A stretch of DNA of 40,670 nt from Bugula neritina (lineage: Eukaryota; Bryozoa; Gymnolaemata; Cheilostomatida; Bugulidae). The stretch is from contig CAXIUT010000185.1 of assembly GCA_964035545.1 (NCBI GenBank), forward strand, positions 1 through 40,670, read 5' to 3'. The translations under genes were made by a program, and so were the position numbers. This document shows positions 14,673 through 26,186 of this stretch, in pieces (within the stretch, counting starts at the first letter, position 1; each line of letters starts with the position of its first letter). The notes below the pieces were generated by a model that did no database searches, had not been told where the DNA came from, and saw only the letters and a list, made by a program, of their open reading frames with translations.

Positions 14673-15400
14673 TCATTTATGTTATGTTTTTGACCGAGAA
14701 CAAAGTTTATCTTTGATTCTCTCTTCTATCATTTCAGCAGCTAATAATCTGTTTAAAGAATTGTTGAGTTATCGTTGCTCACTCTTCTTATTTCTTTCTT
14801 TTTTCATTAATCTTTTGAAAAGTAAAGCCTGAGTATCAACTGTTCTTTCATAGAATTTGGACTGTTAATTAGCATTTTCTTCTTTGCTTTATTATAAAAC
14901 TTGGTTTTTATCTTTTTGTCTGAACTTAATTGAAGTTTTTGGTCTTGTTGGAATACTTTAATTTTCATGAGGAATATTAAAAGTTAAAGGCAAATTATTC
15001 TGAGCTCTTCTAAGTAAGATTTGATTTTTTTGGATAGTATCTGTGAATTTAGTGAGCTATCCATAAGGTTTAGTAAATTTTTTAAATGTTCTATAGAAGT
15101 GGTGGTAGTTATTTTATTTAGGTTTTTCTCGTTAATAAGATGGAACTCGATATTTATTGGTGCTGTGAAAGATGCTATATTTAAGAGATGAAGTACTGGT
15201 TGTTTGAAAATTTAGTTTAAGTTTTCAAGTCAATATATGAATCTTGCATTGACTGCTTGACTTCTTTAGATTAATATCTAAGAAATAATAAAATAATACC
15301 TATAGATAGCTCCATTTTGAGAGCAAGTAGGAGCTTATTGAAACTCATTGAATGTAAAGCTGGCTTGGTTACTATTATTAGAACACTTTCTTCTTGACAT
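14673..15400 (-). CDS. Unrecognised basic protein, two introns
   Basis: 227 residues after removal of two 22-nt GT-AG introns (15278-15299 and 15175-15196), MSRRKCSNNSNQ to SKTEHK and TGA. The middle has YHHFYRTFKKFTKPYGELTKF. The C-terminal third is a charged helix (KRLMKKERNKKSEQRELNN). I do not recognise the family. It converges on CDC48 with about 100 bp between stops and diverges from the dynein light chain gene with 188 bp between starts. Both introns restore a single frame across the whole length, which is the main evidence that it is real. Confidence 0.6.
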
Positions 15401-15588
15401 CAATCTCAAATAAACTTTATTAGAATACCTAAATAATGATCTATTCTTCTAAAATTATAAACTTTTTCTAAACTTTATCCTTATACTCTCCAGAGTGTAT
15501 TGATATTGTAGTCTCTTAAAGATAATCATCAAAGTAGAAAAGATTGAAAATAAATCGGTTTTGTAACTTATATAAAATCATAATTAGA

Positions 15589-15873
15589 ATGTAAAAGCGA
15601 GCATAAAAATGGGGAGTTAAAGCTCTCTACTCAGAAATGGAAGCAGAAGTCGAATATGAAGCAAAACATGTCATTAACCATGCCTTTGAAAACAGATCTA
15701 ATGAACAGGAAATGGCCGAATAAATTAAAAAATATATGGATAAAAAGTTTTTTGGAGGATGGTTAGCTATTTGCGGAAGAAACTTTGGACTAGATGTGAC
15801 TCATTAAGAAGGTAGCTTTCTCAGAGCATCCAAAGGACCTCTTCAGTTCATCATCTTTCGGTGTTCTAATTGA
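15589..15873 (+). CDS. LC8-type dynein light chain
   Basis: 94 residues, no intron, ending in TGA. The LC8 fold is plain: VEYEAKHVINHAFENRSNEQ, then EEIKKYMDKKFFGGWLAICG, then RNFGLDVTHEEGSF and the last strand GPLQFIIFRCSN. LC8 proteins are dimeric hubs of cytoplasmic and axonemal dyneins that bind short linear motifs. The family is usually about 90 residues, so the length fits. The first residues after Met read EKRAEKWGVKALYSEM, with two Glu as TAA. A start at ATG 15640 would also be in frame but would remove part of the first strand. Confidence 0.9.
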
Positions 15874-16056
15874 TCATATTTGCCTTCTAATCAACAGCAT
15901 CATCTTCACAATCATCGATATCTCTCTTTAAATATCAATACTTATCATATTAATGATAGTCATGATATGATGCTAAAGGCGATATAAAAAGAGAAAAAAT
16001 GAATAATTATCTTTAATATCAAAAAATCAAATTAATATTTAATTGAGTTGACCTTC

Positions 16057-18911
16057 ATGTCTGTTTTTTCTTTAACAAAAACTATTCTCAATAGTTACTC
16101 TCAATCTTCAATTGCTTCCAACCACTTTTGCAATTTGGAAAGCATTGAGTCTCCAACTCTCAACCTAACTCTTCATCAATACTCTCATCTCAAAACTAAA
16201 GCAAGAATTTATCATTTCCAAAATGAAGATCAATAAAAATCATTTGCTTCTATCATTAAAACATTGGTCTAAAATAATAAAGGTTGCCCTCATATTTTGG
16301 AACATTTGGCTTGTTGTGGAAGTAAAAAATATCCCATTCGAGATCCCTTCTTCAACATGATCAAACGTTCAGTTAACAGCTATATGAACGCCTGGACTGG
16401 AGATGATTTCACTGCTTATCCTTTCGCCTCAGCTAACCTTAAAGACTGGAATAACCTTTATCAAGTCTATCTAGATATGTCCTTGAATCCTATTCTCAAT
16501 AAACTAGATTTCAGACAAGAAGGATGGAGGTTTGAGATAGACTAAACAGGAAAGAAACAACTCAAAGGAATAGTTTTAAATTAGATGAAAGGAGCTTATC
16601 AAGATTCAGATCGACAACTTATGATGGCTATTAACTCTTAACTCCTCAGAAAAACACCTTTTTCATTTGATTCTGGAGGTAATCCTGAATAGATAGTTTA
16701 ACTAAAATATTCTGAATTGAAAAAAATGTTCTAACACTACTACAATCCTTCTAATATGTCTTTTTACTTTTATGGAAAAGGAAGTATCTAAAATGAACTT
16801 TCTATCCTCCACAAATAGTATCTCAATAATTATGATGATAGAAGTCAAAATTATCAAACAGCTTTTACACCTGCTCCAGTTATAAATCATTTCAAAGATA
16901 TAGTGACTTATTCTTCATAGTGTAATAATATTTCCATTAATTTCCTTTTAGGATAAACTGAATCCATTCCTCCCTTAGACCTCATGACACTAAAATTATT
17001 TAGTTATTTACTTCTATAAAAAAGTAATGCTCTTGTTTATAAAAAATTTATTTAAGCTGATATTGCTCAAAACATTGGGTTTTCTGGATTAAATTAAGGA
17101 AAATATACTGCTTTTACAGTCACTCTCAAAGGAATATATCCAAACTATTCTCCAGAAGAGTTCAATTCTCAATTCAGAGAGATTCTGTTCGAATTAATCG
17201 ACAAAGGTATTGATATGGAAAGAGTAAAATAATTTTTTCATCAATTTTAGATCAAAGTTAAGACTCCAAGACAAACCAATGGAATAAAATTGCTCGAATA
17301 ATCAATATCTATAATGAACCATCGAATGAACTTCCAATCCTTTCTAAATCCTTCTCCAATCATCCAATCAGTCCTCTAGAGTATATAAAAACCTTAATTT
17401 ATTCAGAAAATTATTAAAAAGTATTTATTGAAGAATGAACATTTTGTAGTAATTAGACAAATAATGGCATAAAAGTATTAAAAAAGAAGAGAAATATAAT
17501 CTTCAATATAAGTATCAGAAGAAATAATTATAAATAATCAATAAAAACTTAAAAAAAGACAGTTATAAACTCAAAATGTTTCCATCTTGCCATCCCTTGT
17601 AATTTCTGACCTCATTAAACCCAACAGAAAGCAACCACTCTTAGTTGAAACCATAAATAAAAATAATAAATCATATCGACAATATCATATTAAAATAACA
17701 TAAGATATCAACTTCTACAGACTTGTTTTTGATTTCTAAACAATCAATGATATTTTTAAGGAAAAAGTAATGCTCTGGATTTATACTATTAATAATACAA
17801 TTTCAACCAATGACATCCCTTACAATTAAATGGCAAAACAACTTGCCCTTACAACCTCAGAATTTAATGTATGCTCTTCAATTGGAACATAAAACTAGTT
17901 CTACCTTATCTTTGAGTTCTCTTGTCTCAAATAAAATATATAAAAGGCTTTTAAACTCCTTTATTCTATTGTACTTTAACCTTTCTTTGAAAAATAACAC
18001 ACAAATAATGTCTTTAAAGGCTTTCAGAATGAAATTGTTGAAAGTCTCATCCAAAACCCAATGGATTAGTGTCTAGCTGAAGCAGCAAGTGGCATCACTT
18101 ACTCTGCTTATCTTAATAACTCTTTTCAACAAGTAAAAAATATACTAAATAGATCAAATATGCTCTCAGCTCCATTCGTTAAAAGGATATCGAATCTCTC
18201 TATCAAATAAACTTAGAGTTGCTCAAATGCTCGAAAGTTTCCCTAATTGAGCACTCCAACTCTTCTCATATCATAGCTCCTCCTCTCCTTACAGAACTGA
18301 TGAATTTAAAAGGCATCTCAATGTAACCTTCAAAATGGTCTCCTAACTTTTCTGATAAAGCAGTAACTCATTCATATCATGTTAACTTTTGCAGTCAACA
18401 GTTCAAAGGCCCTTTATTTTTATCAACAGACCAAGCTGTCATCAATTTATTTTTGTAACTGCTCCAACAGTAGTATCTCCACCCAAAAATTCGATAACAA
18501 GGAGGAGCCTATGGAACTTCAGCCAGATGGAAAAACTAAAATACTATTGCTCTAGCTTCATACTTGGATCCTAACCCAGTCGAAACATTCAATATATTTG
18601 AAGAAAGTATTGATCAGTTACTTTCTCGGAGGTCAATTGATGATGAAAAGCTGAGAGAAGTGAAAATAATGCAGCTAGGAAGTATAGATCGTGTAAAGAC
18701 TCCTCAAAACTAAGGAGTTAGTCAAGTGTTAAAAAAATATACATAGTAAAAATACTAGGAGTTCAGGTAAGTGATAAAAGTATCTTCTTTTTAAGATATA
18801 AAAGCAATAGGGTGTAAATACCTATCAAATCAGAAGGGTAGTCGTTGCATATTCGGTCCTAATAGTCCTCCTCTTTTCAAAGAAGAGAAGATAAAAGATA
18901 TTTTAGAATGA
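16057..18911 (+). CDS. Mitochondrial presequence protease (M16C; PITRM1/Cym1)
   Basis: 944 residues with one 20-nt intron at 18133-18152. The inverted zinc motif HxxEH is present as HILEH near residue 85, in the family context PHILEHLACCGSKKYP, followed by RDPFFNMIKRS, YPFASANLKDWNNL and LDFRQEGWRFEID. The C-terminal half ends with KIREQGGAYGTSARW and YLDPNPVETFNIF, where the conserved Glu of IRE is TAA. The enzyme degrades cleaved targeting peptides in the mitochondrial matrix. The length fits the family (about 1000 residues). The N terminus has Ser, Lys and Asn and could be a targeting sequence, but this is inference. Confidence 0.92.
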
Positions 18912-19322
18912 GTGATATCTATGAATATTTTATACTTGAAAATAGCAGATTGAATAAATGAATAAACAGATAGAAACAGATAGTGTTACAATGAAGTTAT
19001 TGGACCCATAAGTGAAAGGAGTAAGGATTATTTGGGTTTAATATAGAAGGACATAAGTATAGGTAGTGTCAATAGGCTCAGGCTTTGCATCAATTCTTGG
19101 TCTGTTATCATTGACGCAAAAACATAAGATTGAAGTAAAGATTTTAAAATTCATTATAATATCTTGATCAAACAATCTCATACTTCTTTTCTTTTCTTAA
19201 AATAGGATCTCGATAACTGTCTTATAAATCATCTTCTATCAGTCTGAATATTAGTGTTTGGAATTATTCTTTTATAAGGCAGTTGATTGATAAGATATGT
19301 TGTTTATTTAAAATAAGTTTAA
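18912..19322. other. Mostly intergenic between protease and aminopeptidase genes
   Basis: Apart from the small possible gene at 18958-19167 I see only AT-rich sequence here. No repeat or RNA gene is apparent. Confidence 0.5.
18958..19167 (+). CDS. Small possible gene, one hydrophobic segment
   Basis: A 69-residue frame, MNKQIETDSVTMKLLDPEV to TGA, with a hydrophobic stretch (VVSIGSGFASILGLLSL) that could be a membrane segment. It lies between the protease and the aminopeptidase genes. No family recognised, and chance cannot be excluded at this length. Confidence 0.3.
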
Positions 19323-21997
19323 ATGGCACTCGTTCAAGAAAGAGCAGAAAGCCGTAGTTAAGTCATCCAAAAACAGTCAGTCTTCTATGACTTCCATATT
19401 GCTCTCCAAAAAGGAGAAGTATATTCAGGATATGCTTAAATCACTTTCCAACTCTTGAGTATCTCTCCAGAACTTGTCCTTGACTTTAAAGGAAAATAAG
19501 TCACCAAACTAGTCCAAAATGGACAATCAGTTTAAGTCAAAGTGGTTGATGGCTTTATCATCCTTGATCTAGCTCAACTGAAAGTTGGATCAAACAGTAT
19601 TGGAGTTCACTATTCTAATAATTATGACAATGATGGAAGTGGTTGTGTCAGCTTTGTTGATATTGATGCCAAACAGTACATTTATACTCAATTTGAACCT
19701 TATTTCGCTAACAGAGTTTTTCCATGTTTTGATCAGCCTGACCTCAAAGCTAAAATGAGACTTTCAGTTGTTAGTCCTGCTGATTGGAAAAAAGTACTTT
19801 CAAATGAATATGCAACTATTGAAAAAGAATTTAATTGTGAAGAGTATCTTAAAGGAACAAAAACTGTCTTTTAGACTGAAGTTCAGTCTTTTTTAAAAGA
19901 CAAAGCTGGAATAATGACCATCTTCCCCGAGACAAAACTTCTACCAACATATCTGTTCTGCTTTATTGCAGGATAGTACCTTGAACTAAAATTGGAATAA
20001 GAAAAGCTCTATAAAGTAAAAATCTATTTATTTAGAAAATACCTATGTCTTTATATTGCATATAATCCCTCTATGATCATATGAAAAATTTAGCAGATTT
20101 TATTTTCTAGATAACAGTTGAAGCAATGAGATTTTACTAAAGTTTCTTCAACTATCCATTTCCCTTCAATAAGTATGACCAGGTATTTGCTCATGAGTAT
20201 AAGTGGGGAGCAATGGAAAACGCAGGTATAGTCACTTTCAACGATCTATATATCTTCAAATAAAAAGTCTCCACTGAAAGACTACTCAGTTTTGCCAATA
20301 CTATCACTCATGAACTTTCTCATCACTGGTTTGGAAACTTGGTTACTATGAAATGGTGGGATGATCTTTGGCTAAATGAAAGCTTTGCTGACTTCATCTC
20401 TCACTTTTGCCTTTAAAAAATTAAAAATAATGTGAAAACTCTTAACTATGAATCTGCTATGGCGTCATTTTTACAAAGAAAAGGATGGGGATATCATGAA
20501 GATATGATGATCACTACTCACCCTATCAGAGGAAAAGTTGCTAATACCAGCGTAGCTGATTCTATTTTCGATGGAATTACTTATTCCAAAGGAGCATCAA
20601 CTATGAAACAACTCCTCTACCTCATGAAATAGTAAAATTTTGGAAAAGCTCTCTGTGAATATTTTCATAAATATTAATGGAATAATGCTACAATTGAAGA
20701 CTTCTTAGGATACATGCAAAAGTATTTTACCATCAAAGAGTTTACTCTCAATCAATGGAAAGAACTCTGGCTCGAAAAAGCCTCTCTTAATCTTATAGAA
20801 TCCTAATGGGATCCTAAAAATCAAAGCTAAAATGCTAAAATGGTTATTAAACAAACAGTTTACACTCCAGATCACCCCACTCTTAGATTACACAAGATAA
20901 AAGTAGGAATGTTTCTTTAAAACTTGTAAGTTGACTAGTTAGAAGTGTTGGTTCTTCCACAACAAGAGACAGTAGTCTAGTATAATGGTTCTCGAAACTA
21001 CAAAGGAATCCTTCTTAACTTTTAAGACCATACTTTCGTTAAGAACATCATAGATCCAGTATCCCTGAATTTTTTCATCAAAAATATTAACTCAATTAAA
21101 GATATTCTTAGTCGTACTCTAATTTGGAGAAGTTTCTTTTAGATGATAAAAGATGCCAAAATGACTTCTCATAAGTTTGTAGAGGTAGTAACTACAGCTA
21201 TAGCTAAAGAACCTTCTGATAGTATCTTTGAGAGACAGTTTGATTTTGTGCATACATCCATCAACACATATACACCAGAAAAATTTAGAGAAGAACTTAA
21301 CAGTCAAATGTTTAAATTCACCTATTCCTTATTATCTTCTCTTGACAAAGAACAACAAAACAGACTGACTATCCTTAAAGGTAAACTTTTATCATTTGCT
21401 AAAACAGATGTCGAAAAATAAACTGTTCTTAGGTGGAAAGATAACCAATAATAATCTCTTAAAGGTATATAAATGACAGTTGGACAAAAGTGGAGTGCTG
21501 TTATCAAAGCCTTTACCCTGAAAAATCTTACTCTTGAACAAAAAGAAGCCCTCTTTACTGCACAACAAGCTCTAGATCCCTCAGATACAGCAAAAAAATA
21601 CAGACATACTTGTGATGGACTCAAAGCTACCGAAGAGGAGTTTTAAAAAATTTATTAAAGTTTCAGAGTGAGTGATAAAAAAGTTAGTGTTGCAGTGAAA
21701 TAATATATAGCAAGCGGATGGAATAACTCTCATCACAAATAAAGACTACTCAAATATAGAGCAAGATATTTCAAAGATGTCCAGGAGTTGATTACAGTAC
21801 TAGATGGAGATCATTTTGAATGTTTTTATGAGAATCTAGCACCAATTGATGATGATCTTGAGTCTCAAATTGTAGAGTTTTAGAAGATAAAGCTTCCTGA
21901 AGGCAAAGATAAAAACTCTAGAGACATTCTAAAGATGATCGACAACTTAAAAAGAAGAAACAAAGCCTATCAACTCTACAACAAAGCATCTCTCTGA
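19323..21997 (+). CDS. M1-family zinc aminopeptidase
   Basis: 884 residues with one 20-nt intron at 20016-20035. The substrate-binding GAMEN motif ([13 protein letters not shown]) and the zinc site [25 protein letters not shown] are intact: HExxH with the third ligand Glu in NES, 18 residues after the second His-containing turn. The N-terminal beta domain includes [19 protein letters not shown], as in puromycin-sensitive aminopeptidases. The C-terminal ERAP1-like helical domain continues to the end. There is no signal peptide, so a cytosolic enzyme that trims peptides after proteasomal cleavage is likely. The length fits the family. Confidence 0.93.
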
Positions 21998-22185
21998 TGT
22001 TATCATCCAATCAATTCATAGTTTAAATCAACATTTTATTGAACCTATTTAGTATATTACTCAATTATTGCTTTATATCAGGTGTTCTATTATAATAATT
22101 ATATTTTTATCAACTTTACAACTCGATGAAATATAACTATGTTTTTTGATTATATAAATAATTTAAATCCCCTTAAGATAGACCA

Positions 22186-23238
22186 ATGCAGTTCTTGAAA
22201 GTGTTTGTCTGTGTCTTTTATGGATTGATTTCTATAGCTCAGACTCTTAACTCACGATTCCTTTTCCGCACCCTTCAGTTTAACTTCTACTCAGTGGTAC
22301 TGCTTTCCAACCTAGGTTTTCATGATCCAACGAATCTTCATTGTCTTCCTCAATCACAAAATGGGAAGAAGAACTCTCCTCACTCGCCAATAAATTCTCT
22401 ACATCTTACCATACTCCTTCATCATGTGCTCCATCAATATTCTATCTTCTTATTGTGTTACTGTCATGCCTTTAGCTGCCTTTATGGCTTTTAAAAAATT
22501 TGTAGTCTTCTTTGTCCTCATAGTTGGATTAGCAATGAATCTTTCAAACAATTTTAATAAAAATCATTATCTCTGCATCGCTTGCATTGTTATTGGAGGG
22601 CTGATGATAGGAGAGAGAGATATTTTTAGAGGGGAGTTTATTGGCTATGTATCATCTCTCGGCTATACTCTTTTTGAGGCTCTGTCTTTGCAATATTCTT
22701 TGCATTTATACTAAAAAGGAATTTCTGGCCCTCAAGGTACTGAAATATTAAACTAGATAGATCTGATGGTGGCTAATTCTATCCTGAGTCTACCCTACTA
22801 TGTTGTTCTTATCTGTTGGTAAAAATAATATGAAGGTCTTTATAACTATTTTCAAGGTTCTCTCAATCCTCTTCTACTACCTAGTCTTATATTGGCTATC
22901 CTCTTGGCTTTTTCTTCTGAATATACAGGTACTTTAGTGAGTATGCAGCTAATACTATAAGCATGAAGATATCTCCTTTTTAGAAGGCAAGTGTATCAAA
23001 CATAAAGGATTTGATCCTGACAGTTGTGTCAATTTATTACTTCAAAGATTTTTAAATGACTTTTATATCAGAAATAGGAGTGATTTTTTGTCTCTCTGCT
23101 TCAATGGTATTTTCTCTTACCCTGATATAAAAAGAACCTCAAGAAAAGACTTATCGAGAGATAGGACATGAAGCTCTTTAGTATCAAGCAGAGCAAGAAG
23201 GATAAATAGAGAGTCAAAACTTATAAACAAATATCTGA
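22186..23238 (+). CDS. Nucleotide-sugar-transporter-like membrane protein (DMT superfamily)
   Basis: 336 residues after two introns (22294-22315, 22 nt; 22929-22948, 20 nt). About ten hydrophobic segments are visible, including CVFYGLISIAQTLNSRFLF, VTVMPLAAFMAFKKFVVFF, CIACIVIGGLMIG and IGVIFCLSASMVFSLTLI. The motifs FIGYVSSLGYTLFEALSLQY and ASVSNIKDLILTVVSIYYF are where the SLC35 family has its conserved repeats. Likely a Golgi or ER transporter. The substrate cannot be told. A triose-phosphate-translocator-type member is the main alternative. Confidence 0.75.
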
Positions 23239-23669
23239 TCCAGTTCAATCTTATCTCATAATTTAAATTATTTTTTATTCAAAGTAGGGATAAAAGCTGT
23301 AAAACTATAAAATTAAGTAATAAGTTTAAAGAAATAGTTGATTATTCTCTTTAAGACAAATATTTGAACTTTCCTGAAAGAAGAAACTTCTTTTTATTAT
23401 ATTGGATTTTATTTGATCTTAAATTATTAGTTTTTTTAAGAATTTAGTTTATCTAAGTAGCAGAGTTGTATTTGATTTAGATAATGAGAATATTCTCTAT
23501 TAAATATTGAAAAAGGCAGTTCATATCTTTCTGATAAGCTTTTTTTTTGTTGAAATAAAGTATTGTAGATGGTTTTAAAGATTGAATAAATGAGAAAATG
23601 ATTTATTGATAGAGTGATATATTGTGACTAGAAGTGTGGATTATATTTTATTGAAAGAACATATAGAAT
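23239..23669. other. Intergenic region, nothing recognised
   Basis: 430 bp of AT-rich DNA between the transporter and the CXC gene, with short A and T runs. I see no reading frame with protein-like content, no RNA gene and no repeat. Confidence 0.6.
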
Positions 23670-24257
23670 ATGAGCCAACTGAATTTCTTGGGAGACTCTT
23701 TTCTCAAACTTCCATCCTACCCGAACCTCAATCACACTCTTCTCCTCATTGAAACACATCGCTGTGTTCCCTTCAATTCAGCTGTTAGTCTCTCCCAAAA
23801 CATTCCACCACAGAACTAATACCTTTAAGGAGATTCAGTTTCTATCTGTCTTCCAGCAGAAGAGGCAGAACAGGAAATCAACACATCTACATCTATCTCT
23901 AGGAAAAAGAAAACAGGTTGTACCTGCAAAAAGACTAAGTGTCTGAAGATGTACTGCGAATGTTTCAGATAAAATCGGCTATGCACATAGTAATGCAACT
24001 GCTGTGGATGTTCTAATATCCACAAGCATGAGGACAGCATTAACCGAGCTCGAGAAATGATAACCCATAAATTAAATGGAAGACAAGGGAAGGGATGCAA
24101 TTGTAAGAAGAGTCAATGTCAAAAGAAGTATTGCTAGTGTTTTAATGCGGGCGTTCTGTGTGGAGATAGTTGCAAGTGTGAGGAATGCGCGAATGGCATA
24201 TGTGGTTCAGGACATGAATCTGGAAGAAGCAAACTCGTCAGTGTGGAATAAGAATGA
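23670..24257 (+). CDS. CXC-domain protein (tesmin/TSO1/LIN54-like)
   Basis: 195 residues, no intron. Two cysteine-rich CXC motifs are separated by a short linker: GCTCKKTKCLKMYCECF (about residue 90) and GCNCKKSQCQKKYCECFNAG (about 147), followed by CKCEECAN. The linker contains the conserved RNRLC/CxCxxC and INRAREM regions. This CRC domain binds CHR-type DNA elements as in LIN54 of the DREAM/MuvB complex and in plant TSO1. The protein is much shorter than LIN54 and ends soon after the second motif, so it may be a minimal DNA-binding regulator. Several Glu in the motifs are TAG or TAA. Confidence 0.9.
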
Positions 24258-24401
24258 GCAGTTTGATTTATAAGAGTTATCACTATGTCTATTTATCAAT
24301 GTAGTAAGAATAGTTGGTTTGTTCCCAGATGGTATTGATGATACTTGTGTCGTATTTATGATTCGATAAAATAATTTTTGGCAATTTAATTCAATATATT
24401 A

Positions 24402-26029
24402 TCACTATTTCAGAGTTTAGGCCATCTAAATATTTGTAAAAAGTACTGATGATTAGAGATTCTATAGCTTTAAGATGGCTTCATCGATATATTTTTGAAA
24501 TAATTTCGGATCTACCTAAAATTCCTTGTAGTTTATATTCAAAGTATTATAGTGTTTATACATCTTACCCTATCTGTAGCTATCCTGCACCAACCTCTAC
24601 AATTCAACTATTTGCTATTCTTGCTCCTTCACTTGAAATCGAAGCACTTAATTCTGCCCTGTCATCGAATTGATCAACATCGCTTGTTCAACAGAAATAG
24701 CCTTCGTGTTTTTTCTCTCTTTTTATTTTTCTTGAAGCAAAGTTTATATTTTTTACTGTAAATTAACATTCTGATCCATAAGTTATCCCACTCGATTAAT
24801 AAACTATCTAAATTCTTCGTTGTGAAGTAAAACTTTGGTTTATTTAAGGTTGTTTAAGTATTCTTATATACCTATTCCAAGTTCATTTGATTCCTCTTTT
24901 GTTTTTGAGTTTAATTTTGATCTTACTTGCTCTAATTGATTTTATAAAGCAGTTATCTTTGTCTGGTAAATTTTACAATTAGCACATTCTCCTTTCTATC
25001 TTTTCTTAATCCATTCCAACTATTTCGAAATCGTTTCTATGTTAAACCATAACTACTTTATTCTTAGATCTTCTACTTCAACTCAACTGTCTCACTATTC
25101 AATTTAGTATTTTGTTATTAAAGTTCTTTAACTTTGTCTTATAAAATCTCTTTTATCTATAAACTCTCTTTTATTTATAAAACAATTTTGTTCTTATTCT
25201 ATGAACTATCTTTTTCCTTACTCTATAAACTTTCCTCCTCTTTAGTTATACTTTTTCTGGTAAACTTTTTTATCTAACTTGAGTTGCTTCTGATCTTAGT
25301 TGAATCAACATTTCTGACTTCTTTATTCATTTTAGGTGTCTAAAACACCTCTTTCTTCTTCATTTTATACATTTAGTGCTGCTTATCTTATATTTGATCT
25401 TGTCTTTTTGCTAATTACTCAATATAGTTAACCTTTTATTCCCACTCTTTTCTAATTCTTTAAAACCTACTATTAATCTATTCCTAAGTAGCCTTCATTA
25501 TTTTACTTATTTCCTCTCCTTCTCGATTTCTACTAGGTACTTCTCGACTCGTAGTTAGAAGAGGATAGTTGACTCTCAACTACTAATTTTATCTTTTTAA
25601 AAAATTATTGTTTTGTTCTGTCTATTCTACTATATTTTGTAGTCTTTTGATTTAAGTGATATAGATTTGAAACTTTTCTTCCTACTCCTTAAGGTTGTTT
25701 CGCTGATATTGCTGATTAGATCGACTATAAAGAAATTTCGTGGAGTTTATATCTTCCTGCATTTTTATTATTTCTCTCTTTAAAGCAGAATTTTCTCCCA
25801 ATAACACTCTGAACTCTTTCTATATCACTATATATTTATCTCGCCATTTGCTTACTTCTCCTCTCAAGTCATCAAAATTATCAGGAAGACTAATATTGGT
25901 AACTCTTTATTTTGTAAGAACTTATGCTAAAGGAGCAATAGTGTTAGAAATAATATTCTTATTGGATATATCTGGGCTAGGAGAACGCACAGGCTGTCTG
26001 TTAACTTTTCTACTTCCCTTTGGCCTCAT
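24402..26029 (-). CDS. Coiled-coil protein with a CxxC motif
   Basis: 535 residues with one 20-nt intron at 25037-25056. The first 35 residues are basic and Pro/Ser-rich (RPKGSRKVNRQPVRSPSP). Almost everything after residue 60 is predicted coiled coil by eye (ENSALKREIIKMQEDIN). Downstream of the intron are KGECANCKIYQ and further heptads. The C terminus is EMAETLKE. Probably structural (cytoskeleton, basal body or cilium), but no family is recognised. It converges on the CXC gene (about 145 bp between stops) and diverges from the channel gene (157 bp between starts). Confidence 0.65.
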
Positions 26030-26186
26030 ACTTAAATATCAATAAAATTTATTAATTCAAAGAGACAGATTCTATTCACTTTGACCTCCTGCTCCTTAGT
26101 TCAATCACTGAAGATAAATTTCTAGTAGAATATTTCTCCTATTCGTGAAACGTTGCTATTATGTTATTATATTTAAACTATAAGGA